From Amycolatopsis vancoresmycina (GTDB taxonomy: Bacteria; Actinomycetota; Actinomycetes; Mycobacteriales; Pseudonocardiaceae): a DNA stretch of 64,000 nucleotides. The position numbers were made by a program, and so were the translations under genes. The stretch is from the NCBI RefSeq assembly GCF_000716785.1, contig NZ_JNYY01000014.1:248001-312000 (forward strand), written 5' to 3'. Below the pieces are notes generated by a model. It was not told the DNA's origin. It saw only the letters and a list, made by a program, of their open reading frames with translations, and ran no database searches. This document shows, in pieces, positions 22,843 to 31,017 of this stretch (positions are counted from its first letter, which is position 1; the number at the start of each line of letters is the position of its first letter).

Positions 22843-24207
22843 TCACGACCCGGCCGCCGCCGTGACGTGCCCCGACCGGATCGCCTGGCGCAGCGCGGCG
22901 TGGTCGCGTTCGTTCTGGTCGGCGCAGGCCACCGCGAACTCCCGGACGGCCTCGGCGAACGCGGGCCCGGAGCCGAGGTAGGCGGCGATCGCGAGCGGGT
23001 CACCGGTCCGGGCGTGCGCGCGGGCCAGCGTCCACCCGCACAGCCGGGCGTGGGCGCGCAGGACGTCCGGGGTCATCGTGGTGACGTCACCGGCGTCGTG
23101 GTCGTCGCGCAGCCGGCGGACGTGGAAGTCGCCGGTGCGGCCGTCGAACTCCGCGGCGCGCGCCCAGCCGAGGAAGACGTCGCCGGTGGCCTGGATCAGC
23201 CGCTGCCCGGTCACCACCCGCCGTCCGGGGCCGCCCGGTGCGGCGCCGCCGGCGTACTCCTCCAGCACGGACGGCCGGGCCTCCTTCAGCTGCAGGAAAA
23301 GCGGGTCACCGGTGCCGGTCCGGACGAGCATCGCCACCCAGCACCGCGTGCCTGCCCCGCCCGGCCCGGTCACCGCGCGCGCCGCGTCGGCGAGCCGGTA
23401 GCGGTCCAGCAGCGCCCGCCGCGCGGGGCCGAGCGTGCGCCGGTACCGCGCGAGCACGGCACCGAGCCGGTCGGTCAGCGTCGCCGGGTCGCCGTCGCCG
23501 GCGAGGTGACCGGCCGGCACGACCGACGGCGGGCACGCGGCCAGCCGCAGGTGCCCGTCGCGGATTTCGGTGAACCGGCGCGCCCCGGGGGCCCGGCGCC
23601 GGGCCGGGCCCAGCCGGTGGGCCGCGACCACCCGCAGCGTCCGGGCGTCGGCCGGGGCGAAGAAGATGTCGAGCGGCGTGCGGCGCGCGAAGCCGTGCAT
23701 CGCCAGGCGGTAGGACTCGACCGCGGCGAGCACCGTGCGACGGCACTGGCCCGCCGGGTGCTCGTTCTCCCGGCCGGTGACCTCGAAGCTCGCGGCGAGC
23801 CGTTTGACGTCCCATTCCCATGGCGCGGGCAGGGTTTCGTCGAAGTCGGCGAAGTCGAAGACCAACCGCCTGCCCTGCACGGCGAACAGGCCGAAGTTGG
23901 CCAGCTGGGCGTCTCCGCAGGCCTGCACGGTGAACCCGGTCCGCGGGGTGGTGGCCAGGTCGGCCGCCGCCGGCAGCACGGCGCCGCGAAAGTACGCCAG
24001 CGGCGACGCGGCCATCCGGCTGTAGCGCAACGGGAGCAGTTCCGGCACCCGATCGGCGTCCTGGCGGGCCAGCAGGGTGAGCGGATCGGCGCGCCGGAGC
24101 AGGCCGGGGAACTGCGCGTGGCTCGCCGCGGGCACGGTGCCGCGGGCCGCGCGGGCCCGGGCGATCCGCACGTCGGGTGCCGCGATCTCCTTGTCGGTGA
24201 GAGTCAT
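22843..24207 (-). CDS. DUF2252 family protein (kinase-like fold)
   Basis: A 454-aa DUF2252 protein. Hallmarks include MAASPLAYFRGAV (about 84-96), the catalytic-loop-like GDAQLANFG (about 118-126) with FDFADFDET, WEWDVKRLAAS, and a C-terminal CGWTLARAHARTGD. DUF2252 proteins resemble aminoglycoside phosphotransferase/kinase-like folds; their substrate is unknown. The start is the ATG at 24207; the region upstream lacks a clear Shine-Dalgarno. Two TCRYCC-N5-GGGTGA palindromes lie 36 and 62 bp upstream, centred 26 bp apart, a stronger arrangement than at any other gene in the block. Confidence 0.88.
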   Translation of the reverse strand: MTLTDKEIAAPDVRIARARAARGTVPAASHAQFPGLLRRADPLTLLARQDADRVPELLPLRYSRMAASPLAYFRGAVLPAAADLATTPRTGFTVQACGDAQLANFGLFAVQGRRLVFDFADFDETLPAPWEWDVKRLAASFEVTGRENEHPAGQCRRTVLAAVESYRLAMHGFARRTPLDIFFAPADARTLRVVAAHRLGPARRRAPGARRFTEIRDGHLRLAACPPSVVPAGHLAGDGDPATLTDRLGAVLARYRRTLGPARRALLDRYRLADAARAVTGPGGAGTRCWVAMLVRTGTGDPLFLQLKEARPSVLEEYAGGAAPGGPGRRVVTGQRLIQATGDVFLGWARAAEFDGRTGDFHVRRLRDDHDAGDVTTMTPDVLRAHARLCGWTLARAHARTGDPLAIAAYLGSGPAFAEAVREFAVACADQNERDHAALRQAIRSGHVTAAAGS

Positions 24208-24242
24208 GGGACGGATCGTCGGCCGCGGGACTCCCCGGGGCG

Positions 24243-24259
24243 TCGCCCGCCGGGGGTGA
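24243..24259. promoter_or_regulatory. Recurrent palindrome, copy 6 (DUF2252, proximal)
   Basis: TCGCCCGCCGGGGGTGA, one mismatched pair, 36 bp upstream of the DUF2252 start and 26 bp from copy 7 centre to centre. Confidence 0.5.
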
Positions 24260-24268
24260 AGCGGGGAG

Positions 24269-24285
24269 TCATCCACCACGGGTGA
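24269..24285. promoter_or_regulatory. Recurrent palindrome, copy 7 (DUF2252, distal)
   Basis: TCATCCACCACGGGTGA, 62 bp upstream of the DUF2252 start codon and 51 bp before the possible small gene at 24336 on the other strand. Confidence 0.65.
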
Positions 24286-24335
24286 CGACCCGCGCCGGGG
24301 GTGCGCACCAGGGTGGGGGCCGTGGAGGTGCGGTG

Positions 24336-24548
24336 ATGGCGGAACGGACGACGAGCGGACGGTGGCGCCCCGGCGGGTGTGTCACGGGGATCTCCCCGGT
24401 GGCGGCCGCCGCGTCCCCGGCGCCGCGTTCCGCCATCCCGTCGAGCCGGCCGCGGGGCGCTCTCGGGGGAGTGCGCCGCGGCCGGCCGGACCTCCCGCGG
24501 GTGGCCGCGGCGGCGCTCGGGGGCGTCGCCGCGGTCCGGCCCGCCTGA
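24336..24548 (+). CDS. Possible 70-aa small protein
   Basis: A 70-codon frame with an ATG at 24336 and a good RBS (GGAGGTG, 6 nt spacing), ending at 24548. It is Ala/Gly/Pro/Arg-rich with no recognisable motif. The shared palindrome at 24269-24285 is 51 bp upstream, in the same relation as at the other genes. Codon-composition ORFs arise easily in such GC-rich DNA, so this is tentative; it fills the otherwise empty interval between DUF2252 and DUF1269 genes. Confidence 0.3.
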   Translation: MAERTTSGRWRPGGCVTGISPVAAAASPAPRSAIPSSRPRGALGGVRRGRPDLPRVAAAALGGVAAVRPA

Positions 24549-24549
24549 G

Positions 24550-25056
24550 TCACCGCGGTTGCAGGTGCGGGGTTTCGGCGAACGCACCCCGGAGCCGGGC
24601 CTCCTCCTCATCGGACAGGTTGGTGCTCAGCAGCGCGGCCCCGGTTTCCTTGAACGGCTCGACGACCCGGTCCAGCACGGTGCCGTCGGACATCACGAAC
24701 AGCGCGGACGTCCCGGGCGTGACCTGCGCGCGGACGGTCTCGATGAAGCTTTCGTCGATCCCGACGTGGCTCAGCGACCCGGTCAGCGCCCCGATCGCCG
24801 CGCCGACGGCCATGCCCAGCAACGGGACCAGGAAGATGAGGCCGAACAGCAGGCCCCAGAAGGCCCCGCCCAGCGTGCCGGCGCCGGTCAGCGCGCCGAG
24901 GTCCTTCGTCTTCGGCTTCTTCCGGCCTTCGGGCCAGGTCACGTACGCGGCGTCGGCGATCGAGATCAGCTGCTGCTTCTGCAGCTGCCGGAGCAGATCC
25001 AGGGCGTTTTCGGCGCCTTCGACGGTCGGGAACCGCCACACGGTCAAGGTGGACAC
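24550..25056 (-). CDS. DUF1269 family membrane protein
   Basis: A 168-aa DUF1269 protein. An N-terminal ferredoxin-like segment (STLTVWRFPTVEGAENAL) is followed by a Gly-rich hydrophobic hairpin (about residues 60-105, LFGLIFLVPLLGMAVGAAIGALTGSL). The C-terminal domain contains GTSALFVM. Members are widespread in stress-associated clusters but lack a defined activity. The GTG at 25056 is chosen because GAGGAGGAAGTC directly precedes it; the longer upstream frame has no RBS. A degenerate copy of the recurrent palindrome (25121-25137) lies 65 bp upstream. Confidence 0.85.
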   Translation of the reverse strand: MSTLTVWRFPTVEGAENALDLLRQLQKQQLISIADAAYVTWPEGRKKPKTKDLGALTGAGTLGGAFWGLLFGLIFLVPLLGMAVGAAIGALTGSLSHVGIDESFIETVRAQVTPGTSALFVMSDGTVLDRVVEPFKETGAALLSTNLSDEEEARLRGAFAETPHLQPR

Positions 25057-25120
25057 GACTTCCTCCTCGGTCCGGGAACAGTGGTCTGCCGCACCCTCGC
25101 GCCGGGGCCGCCGCGGGTCA

Positions 25121-25137
25121 TCGCCCACGCCGTGTGA
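25121..25137. promoter_or_regulatory. Recurrent palindrome, copy 8 (DUF1269, degenerate)
   Basis: TCGCCCACGCCGTGTGA, two differences from consensus, 65 bp upstream of the DUF1269 start. Position fits better than sequence. Confidence 0.35.
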
Positions 25138-25160
25138 GCCGCGGACCGGGCCACCTGATC

Positions 25161-25177
25161 TCACCTGGGGCGGGCGA
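25161..25177. promoter_or_regulatory. Recurrent palindrome, copy 9 (DUF7144)
   Basis: TCACCTGGGGCGGGCGA, 72 bp upstream of the DUF7144 start codon and 105 bp upstream of DUF1269 on the other strand. Confidence 0.6.
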
Positions 25178-25248
25178 GGCCCGGCGGACGCGCGACCGAC
25201 CATGATCGCCCGGGTCCGCAGCCCGTCCACGAACGAGGAAGGGTCATC

Positions 25249-25710
25249 ATGACCGAACCCATGCACCCCCGGTCCGGAACCACCGGCGCCCGGGCACCCG
25301 TCCCGCCGGAGCGGGCGGTCGCCCGGTCGCGGCGGGTCGGCTGGATCTGGTTCGCCGGGGCGATCACCGTCCTGGCCGGACTGTTCAACGTGGTCGAGGG
25401 CGTGGTCGCGCTGTTCGACCGCGACTACTACGTCATCGGCCCGTCCGGCCTGCTCGTCTTCTCACTGGCCGGCTGGGGCTGGCTGCACCTGATCGTCGGC
25501 ATCCTGGTCGTGCTGACCGGGATCGCGCTGTTCACCGGCGCGCAGTGGGCGCGGGTCGTCACGGTCGCGCTGGCCGGGTTCAACGCACTGGCGCAGCTGG
25601 CTTTCCTGTCCGCGTACCCGTTCTGGGGCGCCATCGTGATCGCCCTCGACGTCCTGGTGATCTGGGCCGTCATCGTGCACGGCGACGAAGCCACCTACGA
25701 GATCTGGTGA
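25249..25710 (+). CDS. DUF7144-like integral membrane protein
   Basis: A 153-aa protein with a Pro/Arg-rich cytoplasmic N-terminus (about 1-30) and four transmembrane helices (about 31-53, 68-95, 98-118 and 122-142). The pattern GxxxVxxGxxALFDxxYxV ... GWGWLHLIVGILVVLTG is typical of the actinobacterial DUF7144 membrane family. Function is unknown. GAGGAAGG precedes the ATG. It is divergent from DUF1269, with palindromes serving both sides. Confidence 0.85.
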   Translation: MTEPMHPRSGTTGARAPVPPERAVARSRRVGWIWFAGAITVLAGLFNVVEGVVALFDRDYYVIGPSGLLVFSLAGWGWLHLIVGILVVLTGIALFTGAQWARVVTVALAGFNALAQLAFLSAYPFWGAIVIALDVLVIWAVIVHGDEATYEIW

Positions 25711-25813
25711 CCCCGGCGCCGCGGTCGCGCGCCGGTGATCAGTACAGTCGTGGCCTCCGTCCGGCGTCGACCGCGGAACCGGGGCGAATTCTCCCGACAG
25801 CCGAGAGGTTGAC

Positions 25814-28369
25814 GTGCCCGTTGTTCGAACGACGACCCCGTTCCGGCCCGTTCCCGGCGTCAAGGCGGCGGTGCCGCGCCTGCCGGGTACCTTCGTGCCC
25901 CGTCCCCGGCTCGACGCCCTGCTCGACCGCGCGGCCACCCGGCCCGTCACGGTGGTGCGCGCCCCGGCCGGCGCCGGCAAGACCACGGCGCTGGCCGCCT
26001 GGGCCGGCGACGGCCGCGACGTCGCCTGGGTGTCCCTCGACGAAGATGACAACGACGAAACCCGGTTGTGGGCGGCGATCCTCGCCGCGCTGCGCCGCTG
26101 CCCGGCGGTGCCGGGTGCGCACCGGGTGCACCGCCTCGGCCCGCCGCCACCCGGGCGGCGGCGGGCTTTCCTGGCCGATCTGGACGACGCACTGAGCGGT
26201 CTGGACCAGCCGGTCCGCCTGGTCCTGGACGACTTCCAGGAGATCTCGCGCCCGGAGGCGCTGGACGCGCTGGCGGCCCTCGCGCGGCACCTGCCACCCG
26301 GGTTGCGGCTGGTGCTCGCCACGCGGGTCGAGCCGCGGCTGCGGCTGGCCCGGCTGCACGTCGAAGGCGCGCTGTCCCGCGTGGAGGGGACCGAACTCCG
26401 GTTCACCACGCGGGAAACGGCCGGCCTGCTGCGCGCCACCGGCGCCGCCGTCGGCGACGACCGCGTCCGCGAGCTCACCGAGCGCACGGCGGGCTGGGCC
26501 GCCGCCCTCGGCTGGGCCGCGGTGTCGGTGCGCGAAGCGGAAGACGCCGACGCGCTCGTCGCCTCCGTCTCCGGCGACGAGCGCGCGGTGGCGAAGTTCT
26601 TCGCCGACGAAGTGCTCTCGCGGCTGCCCGCGGAGACCTCGGATCTGCTGCTGTGCATCAGCGTGTGCGACACGGTCGGCGCGGCGCTGGCGGTCCGCCT
26701 CTCGGGCCGCCCGGCCGCCGGGGCGATCCTGGACGAGGTCGAGCGGAGGATGGCCCTCGTCGTGCGCACGCCGGCCGAAACCTACCGGCTTCCGCCGTTG
26801 CTGCGGGGTTTCCTGCGCGCCGAACTGGCGCGGCGGGATCCGGACCGGATGCTGCGGCTGCACGGCGCCGCGGCCCGCTGGTACGCCGGGCGGGGCCGGT
26901 TCGGGGAAGCGCTCCGGCACGCCGTGGCCGGCCGGGACCGGCGGCGGGTCCTCGCACTGGCGAGGGATCACGCCGTGCGGCAGGTGCTCGCCGGGGACGG
27001 GGAACCGGTGCGGGTCGCGCTCACCTACCTGGGGGCCGCCACGGTCGCCGCGAGCCCGTCGCTGCGGCTGGCCTCGGCGCTGGAGAACATCCAGCGCGGG
27101 CAGCTCGCCGACGCGGCCGCCGACCTCGCCACGGCGGCGCCCGACGACGGCCGCTGGCCGCTCGCCGTCCGGCACCTGGCCGTCCTGACGGGCCGGCCCG
27201 TGCCGTCGGCGGACGGCCGGGCGGACCGGGAGCTCGACGCGTGGGTGAAGCTCGACCGCGCGTGGCGGTCACTGCACCGCGGCGCCCGCCGGCACGCCGT
27301 CACCCAAGCGCAGGAGGCCCTGCGCCTGGCCCACACCGAGCGGCTCGACCACCTCGTGCTGCACAGCAGGCTCGCGCTGGCCGCCGCCACCGCGTTCGGG
27401 GGCGATCACCCGGCGATGCGGCGGGCCTGCACGGGCGCCCTCGCCGTCGCCCGGCGGCGGGGCAGGCGCCGGACCCCCGGCGTGGCCGAGTGCCACCTGC
27501 TGCTCGCCTACGACGACCTGATGCGCGCCGAACCGGTGGCCGCGGCCCGGGAACTGGCCCAGGCGACGGCGGCGGAGGTGCCCGGCACCGTGCCGCTGCT
27601 GGTGCCGCTGCGCGAGTTCTTCGAGGGCATGGTGCGGTTCGACAGCGGCGACCGGCCGTCGGGTTCGCAGGTCATGCGCGCGGCCCGGCGCCGGCTGGCC
27701 GCGCTCGACCTGCCCCGTGAGGTCGTCGCCGTGTGCGCGGTCGCGGAGTACCACGCGGCGCTCGCCCTCGGCGAGGCGCTGCACGCGGCGGAAGTGCTCG
27801 CCTGGGGCCACGAACGGCTGCCCGGCAGCGGCGAACTGGCGGTCCTGCGCGTCCGCGCCCACCTCGCCGCCGGGGAAACGGACACGGCGGAAGCGGTGTT
27901 GCGGGACACCGCGCCGTCGGCCGCGCTGTTGCCCGCCACCCCGGTCGACCGGTGCCTCGCCGAGACCGCGCTCGCGCTGCGCTCCCACCGGCGGACCAAG
28001 GCGCTGCACGCCCTCGACCGGGCGCTCGCCCTCGCCCGCCCCAACGGCCTGGTGCGGCCGTTCGCCCTCGCCGAGCCCCGGGTCGGTGACCTGCTGATCG
28101 ACCACTCCGGCGGGTTCGGCTCGCTGGACCGGTTCGCCCAGGCGGTCCGCGGCCGGCTCGTCCCGCACGCGCCGCCCAGCGGCCTGACCGACCGCGAGCA
28201 GGTGGTGCTGCAGCGGCTGCCGTCCCAGCGTTCGCTGGACGAGATCGCGTCCGACCTGACCGTGTCGGTCAACACGGTGAAGACGCACGTGCGGGCGATC
28301 TACGGCAAGCTCGGGGTGAACAACCGGCGTTCGGCGGTGGTGGTCGCGCGGCAGCACGGCCTGACCTGA
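25814..28369 (+). CDS. LAL-type LuxR regulator (MalT-like ATPase), copy 2
   Basis: An 851-aa large LuxR regulator. Walker A APAGAGKT lies near residues 51-58, a Walker B-like LVLDDFQEI near 136-144, and helical repeats fill the middle. A C-terminal HTH reads LTDREQVVLQRLPSQRSLDEIASDLTVS followed by NTVKTHVRAIYGKL. This HTH closely resembles that of the LAL at 19443, so the two may bind related sites. GAGAGG lies 5 nt before the GTG start. Unlike its relative, it has no copy of the recurrent palindrome upstream. It is convergent with the AI-2E permease gene. Confidence 0.88.
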   Translation: MPVVRTTTPFRPVPGVKAAVPRLPGTFVPRPRLDALLDRAATRPVTVVRAPAGAGKTTALAAWAGDGRDVAWVSLDEDDNDETRLWAAILAALRRCPAVPGAHRVHRLGPPPPGRRRAFLADLDDALSGLDQPVRLVLDDFQEISRPEALDALAALARHLPPGLRLVLATRVEPRLRLARLHVEGALSRVEGTELRFTTRETAGLLRATGAAVGDDRVRELTERTAGWAAALGWAAVSVREAEDADALVASVSGDERAVAKFFADEVLSRLPAETSDLLLCISVCDTVGAALAVRLSGRPAAGAILDEVERRMALVVRTPAETYRLPPLLRGFLRAELARRDPDRMLRLHGAAARWYAGRGRFGEALRHAVAGRDRRRVLALARDHAVRQVLAGDGEPVRVALTYLGAATVAASPSLRLASALENIQRGQLADAAADLATAAPDDGRWPLAVRHLAVLTGRPVPSADGRADRELDAWVKLDRAWRSLHRGARRHAVTQAQEALRLAHTERLDHLVLHSRLALAAATAFGGDHPAMRRACTGALAVARRRGRRRTPGVAECHLLLAYDDLMRAEPVAAARELAQATAAEVPGTVPLLVPLREFFEGMVRFDSGDRPSGSQVMRAARRRLAALDLPREVVAVCAVAEYHAALALGEALHAAEVLAWGHERLPGSGELAVLRVRAHLAAGETDTAEAVLRDTAPSAALLPATPVDRCLAETALALRSHRRTKALHALDRALALARPNGLVRPFALAEPRVGDLLIDHSGGFGSLDRFAQAVRGRLVPHAPPSGLTDREQVVLQRLPSQRSLDEIASDLTVSVNTVKTHVRAIYGKLGVNNRRSAVVVARQHGLT

Positions 28370-28374
28370 GCCGG

Positions 28375-29592
28375 TCAGCCTTCGTCGCGGCGGGGCGCGG
28401 ACAGCAGCGCGTCGGCCCAGCGGGCCCGCGGGTCGACGTCGACCAGCAGGGCCTTGGCCAGCAGCGTCGCGGGGACGGCGAGGACCGCGCCGAGCGGGCC
28501 CAGCAGCCAGGTCCAGAACACCAGCGCCAGCACCGTGACCAAAGTGGACAGACCGACCGAGCCGGCGACGAACCGGGGCTGGATCAGCGACTGCACCACG
28601 AAGTTCAGCGCGGCGTAGACGACGAGCACGACGAGCAGGCTGCGCCAGCCGCCGTCGAGGAGCGCGATCACCGCGGGTGGCGCCACCCCGATCACGAAGC
28701 CCACGTTGGGGATGTAGTTGGTGACGAAGGCGAGCAGGCCCCACAGGACCGCGCCGGGCACGCCGAGCAGCGCGAGCGCGGCGGTGTCGAGCGCCGCCAC
28801 CAGCCCGCCGAACACGGTCGTCACGAGCAGGTACCGCCGCGTGCCGGTGGCGAAGCCGCGCAGTGCCGCGGAAATCCACGGCCGGTCCCGCGCGATCCGG
28901 CCGAGCCGCTGTCCCGCCCAGGCCGTCTCGGCGCTCAGGAAGAGGAGCAGGGCGAACAGGAACGCGAGGTTGGTGACCAGCCCGCCGACGCCGGCGAGCA
29001 GGGAACCGGCCAGCCCCACCAGTTTCCCCGCGTCCAGTGACGACAACACGGCCCGCAGTTCGGGTTCGCCGACGCCGAACCGGCCGAGCACGGCCAGTCC
29101 GTCGTGCAGCAGTTCGTCGACCCGCCCGGTGTAGCCGGGCAGCAGCGTCGACAGCTGCGCGACGGACACGACCATGACGAGGAAGAAGGCGAGCAGGACC
29201 AGGTAGACGGTGACGACCAGGACGGTCACGGTCAGCCAGCGCGGCCATCCCTTGCGCAGCAACCACGTCCGCACGGGATCGAGGGTGATGACGACGACGA
29301 GGGCGAGGAAGACCGGACCGGCGAACCAGGCGACGGCCTGCACCCCGGCCAGCACGACCACCGCGGCGGCGGCGCCGAGCAGCACCACGAGCGCCCGCGG
29401 GAGCGGGGTGCCACCGGCCCCGGGCTCGCCCTCGGGCGGCCACGGGACCGGCGGCGGGTGCGCGCCGGCGCCGAACCGGTCGGCGAGTCCCCGGAAGGGG
29501 CGTCGCACAGGCCGATCCCCGGCCGCGCCCCGGTGCCGCCGGGGCTTGCGGAACCGGTGGGCCGGGAAATCGGTGAGCGAAGCTCGCACCAT
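28375..29592 (-). CDS. AI-2E family transporter
   Basis: A 405-aa polytopic membrane protein of the AI-2E/PerM family (about 7-8 helices). The conserved C-terminal segment around NYIPNVGFVIGVAPPAVIALL (about residues 289-309) and the following PRFVAGSVGLS are family signatures. Members have been described as autoinducer, Na+/H+ or generic exporters, so substrate cannot be stated. The N-terminal 60 residues are basic, Pro-rich and cytoplasmic. GGAGGAG lies 5 nt before the ATG. A TCACCC-N5-GGGCGA palindrome sits 64 bp upstream. Confidence 0.88.
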   Translation of the reverse strand: MVRASLTDFPAHRFRKPRRHRGAAGDRPVRRPFRGLADRFGAGAHPPPVPWPPEGEPGAGGTPLPRALVVLLGAAAAVVVLAGVQAVAWFAGPVFLALVVVITLDPVRTWLLRKGWPRWLTVTVLVVTVYLVLLAFFLVMVVSVAQLSTLLPGYTGRVDELLHDGLAVLGRFGVGEPELRAVLSSLDAGKLVGLAGSLLAGVGGLVTNLAFLFALLLFLSAETAWAGQRLGRIARDRPWISAALRGFATGTRRYLLVTTVFGGLVAALDTAALALLGVPGAVLWGLLAFVTNYIPNVGFVIGVAPPAVIALLDGGWRSLLVVLVVYAALNFVVQSLIQPRFVAGSVGLSTLVTVLALVFWTWLLGPLGAVLAVPATLLAKALLVDVDPRARWADALLSAPRRDEG

Positions 29593-29655
29593 GCTGACTC
29601 CTCCGGGAACGGGCGGCGGCGAAGCCCACGATGGCGGCCGGGGGACAACGGGTCG

Positions 29656-29672
29656 TCACCCGGCACGGGCGA
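29656..29672. promoter_or_regulatory. Recurrent palindrome, copy 10 (AI-2E permease/DUF4267)
   Basis: TCACCCGGCACGGGCGA, 64 bp upstream of the AI-2E start and 90 bp upstream of the divergent DUF4267 gene. Confidence 0.65.
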
Positions 29673-29761
29673 GGTCGGCGGGGTGCACCAGCGCCGGGGT
29701 TTGACGCGCACCGCCCCGGGTACGCGGAAGCCACCAGATCCGCCGACGGAAGAAGCCGCCG

Positions 29762-30121
29762 ATGCCCGTGTTGACCCGTGTTCTCGGTGCGGTGACCGCC
29801 GCCTACAGCGTGACCATCGTCGCCGCGCCGCGTGTGCTGGCCGGACCGTGCGGGCTGACCACCTCCACCGGCAGTGTGAGCGCGGACGTGCGGACCTTGA
29901 TCGCGGGCATCGGTGCCCGCGACGCCGCCATCGGCCTGGCGATGCTGTTCGCGCCCGAGGGGAAGGCGCTCCGGATCGCGCTCGGTGCGCGGGTGGCCTC
30001 CGACGCCGCGGACGCCGTCGTCTTCGGCACCGGGCTGCCCGATCGGTCGGCGCGCAAGAAGGTGGCCGCGTTCGCCGCGACCTGGGCCGCGCTGTGCGCC
30101 GCCTCGGCTCTCGTCCCCTGA
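29762..30121 (+). CDS. DUF4267-like membrane protein
   Basis: A 119-aa integral membrane protein with about four short hydrophobic helices (3-22, 43-60, 70-85, 96-115). GIGARDAAIGLAML and the following ALGARVASDAADAV match the actinobacterial DUF4267 group. Function is unknown. GGAAG precedes the ATG. It is divergent from the AI-2E permease across the last palindrome of the block. Confidence 0.8.
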   Translation: MPVLTRVLGAVTAAYSVTIVAAPRVLAGPCGLTTSTGSVSADVRTLIAGIGARDAAIGLAMLFAPEGKALRIALGARVASDAADAVVFGTGLPDRSARKKVAAFAATWAALCAASALVP

Positions 30122-30167
30122 CGCCGATCACCGCAAGCGCGGCGCCGTGGTCGGCTAGGGTGGCCGC

Positions 30168-30887
30168 GTGCATCCGCCGGCGGACGAGCGGCCGCGAGCG
30201 CTCGTCGAGCTGGTCCTCCTGCTGCTCTGGTTCTCGCTCTTCGCGTTGCTCGACGCCGCTGCCGGCAAGGACCTCGCGGCCGCGAATGCCCACGCCGGGG
30301 CCCTCCAGGCCGCGGAACACGCGGTGCACCTCGACATCGAGCTGAGCGTCAACGCCTGGCTGGCCGGGAATCCGGTGCCGAGCGTGCTCGCGGTGGGCCT
30401 GTACCGGCTGTACTACGTGGTGGTGGCCGGCGTCCTGCTGTGGGTGTTCGCCCGGCACGCCGGGTTTTATCGCGAGGTCCGCCGGACGATGGTGGCGATG
30501 ACGGTCCTCGTCCTGCCGGTCTACTGGGCGGTGCCGATGGCGCCGCCGCGGTCCGCGCTGCCCGGTGCCGTCGACGTCGTGGCCCGGTACGACCTCTTCC
30601 ACCAGGAGAGCTGGACGCATCCCAGCCACTACACGGCGATGCCCAGCATGCACGTGGGCTGGTCCCTGTGGTGCGCGTATGCCGTGTGGACGGTGCTCCG
30701 CGGCACGCATCCGCGCCTGGCGCTCGTGCCGTGGCTGTTCCCGACGCTCATGGCGGCGGACGTGCTCGCCACCGGGAACCACTACGTCCTCGACGTCGTG
30801 GGCAGCGTCATCCTGCTGGTTCTCTCGATCCTCGCCGCGGCCGCTTGGGGCCGCCTCGCTGCGCGCCGCCGGCCCGGCGGTCCCTGA
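30168..30887 (+). CDS. PAP2-type membrane phosphatase/phosphotransferase
   Basis: A 239-aa integral membrane protein with about six helices. The active-site motifs of the PAP2_3 (inositolphosphotransferase-like) group are present: HYTAMPSMHVGWS with the first catalytic His (about 158-163) and GNHYVLDVVGS with the second His (about 206). It should act on a lipid phosphate or phosphoinositol at the membrane surface; the substrate is unknown. The start is the GTG at 30168, 46 bp after DUF4267; no strong RBS is visible. Co-transcription with DUF4267 is possible. Confidence 0.85.
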   Translation: MHPPADERPRALVELVLLLLWFSLFALLDAAAGKDLAAANAHAGALQAAEHAVHLDIELSVNAWLAGNPVPSVLAVGLYRLYYVVVAGVLLWVFARHAGFYREVRRTMVAMTVLVLPVYWAVPMAPPRSALPGAVDVVARYDLFHQESWTHPSHYTAMPSMHVGWSLWCAYAVWTVLRGTHPRLALVPWLFPTLMAADVLATGNHYVLDVVGSVILLVLSILAAAAWGRLAARRRPGGP

Positions 30888-31017
30888 GCGGCCGAAACGC
30901 CCCGGCCGGGCGAAAGGTTGCCGTACCGCGCTCGCGGAACGTTCCGGTCTCCCCGGGCGTTCTGGCCGGTCCTAGATTCGCGGCAGGAACACGAAGGGGG
31001 GAGCCGGATCGCCCACG

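Noticed and set aside
27269..29734. 821-codon minus-strand frame across the second LAL gene and AI-2E
   Set aside because: It covers two real genes in the wrong frame or strand and consists of Arg/Pro-rich sequence.
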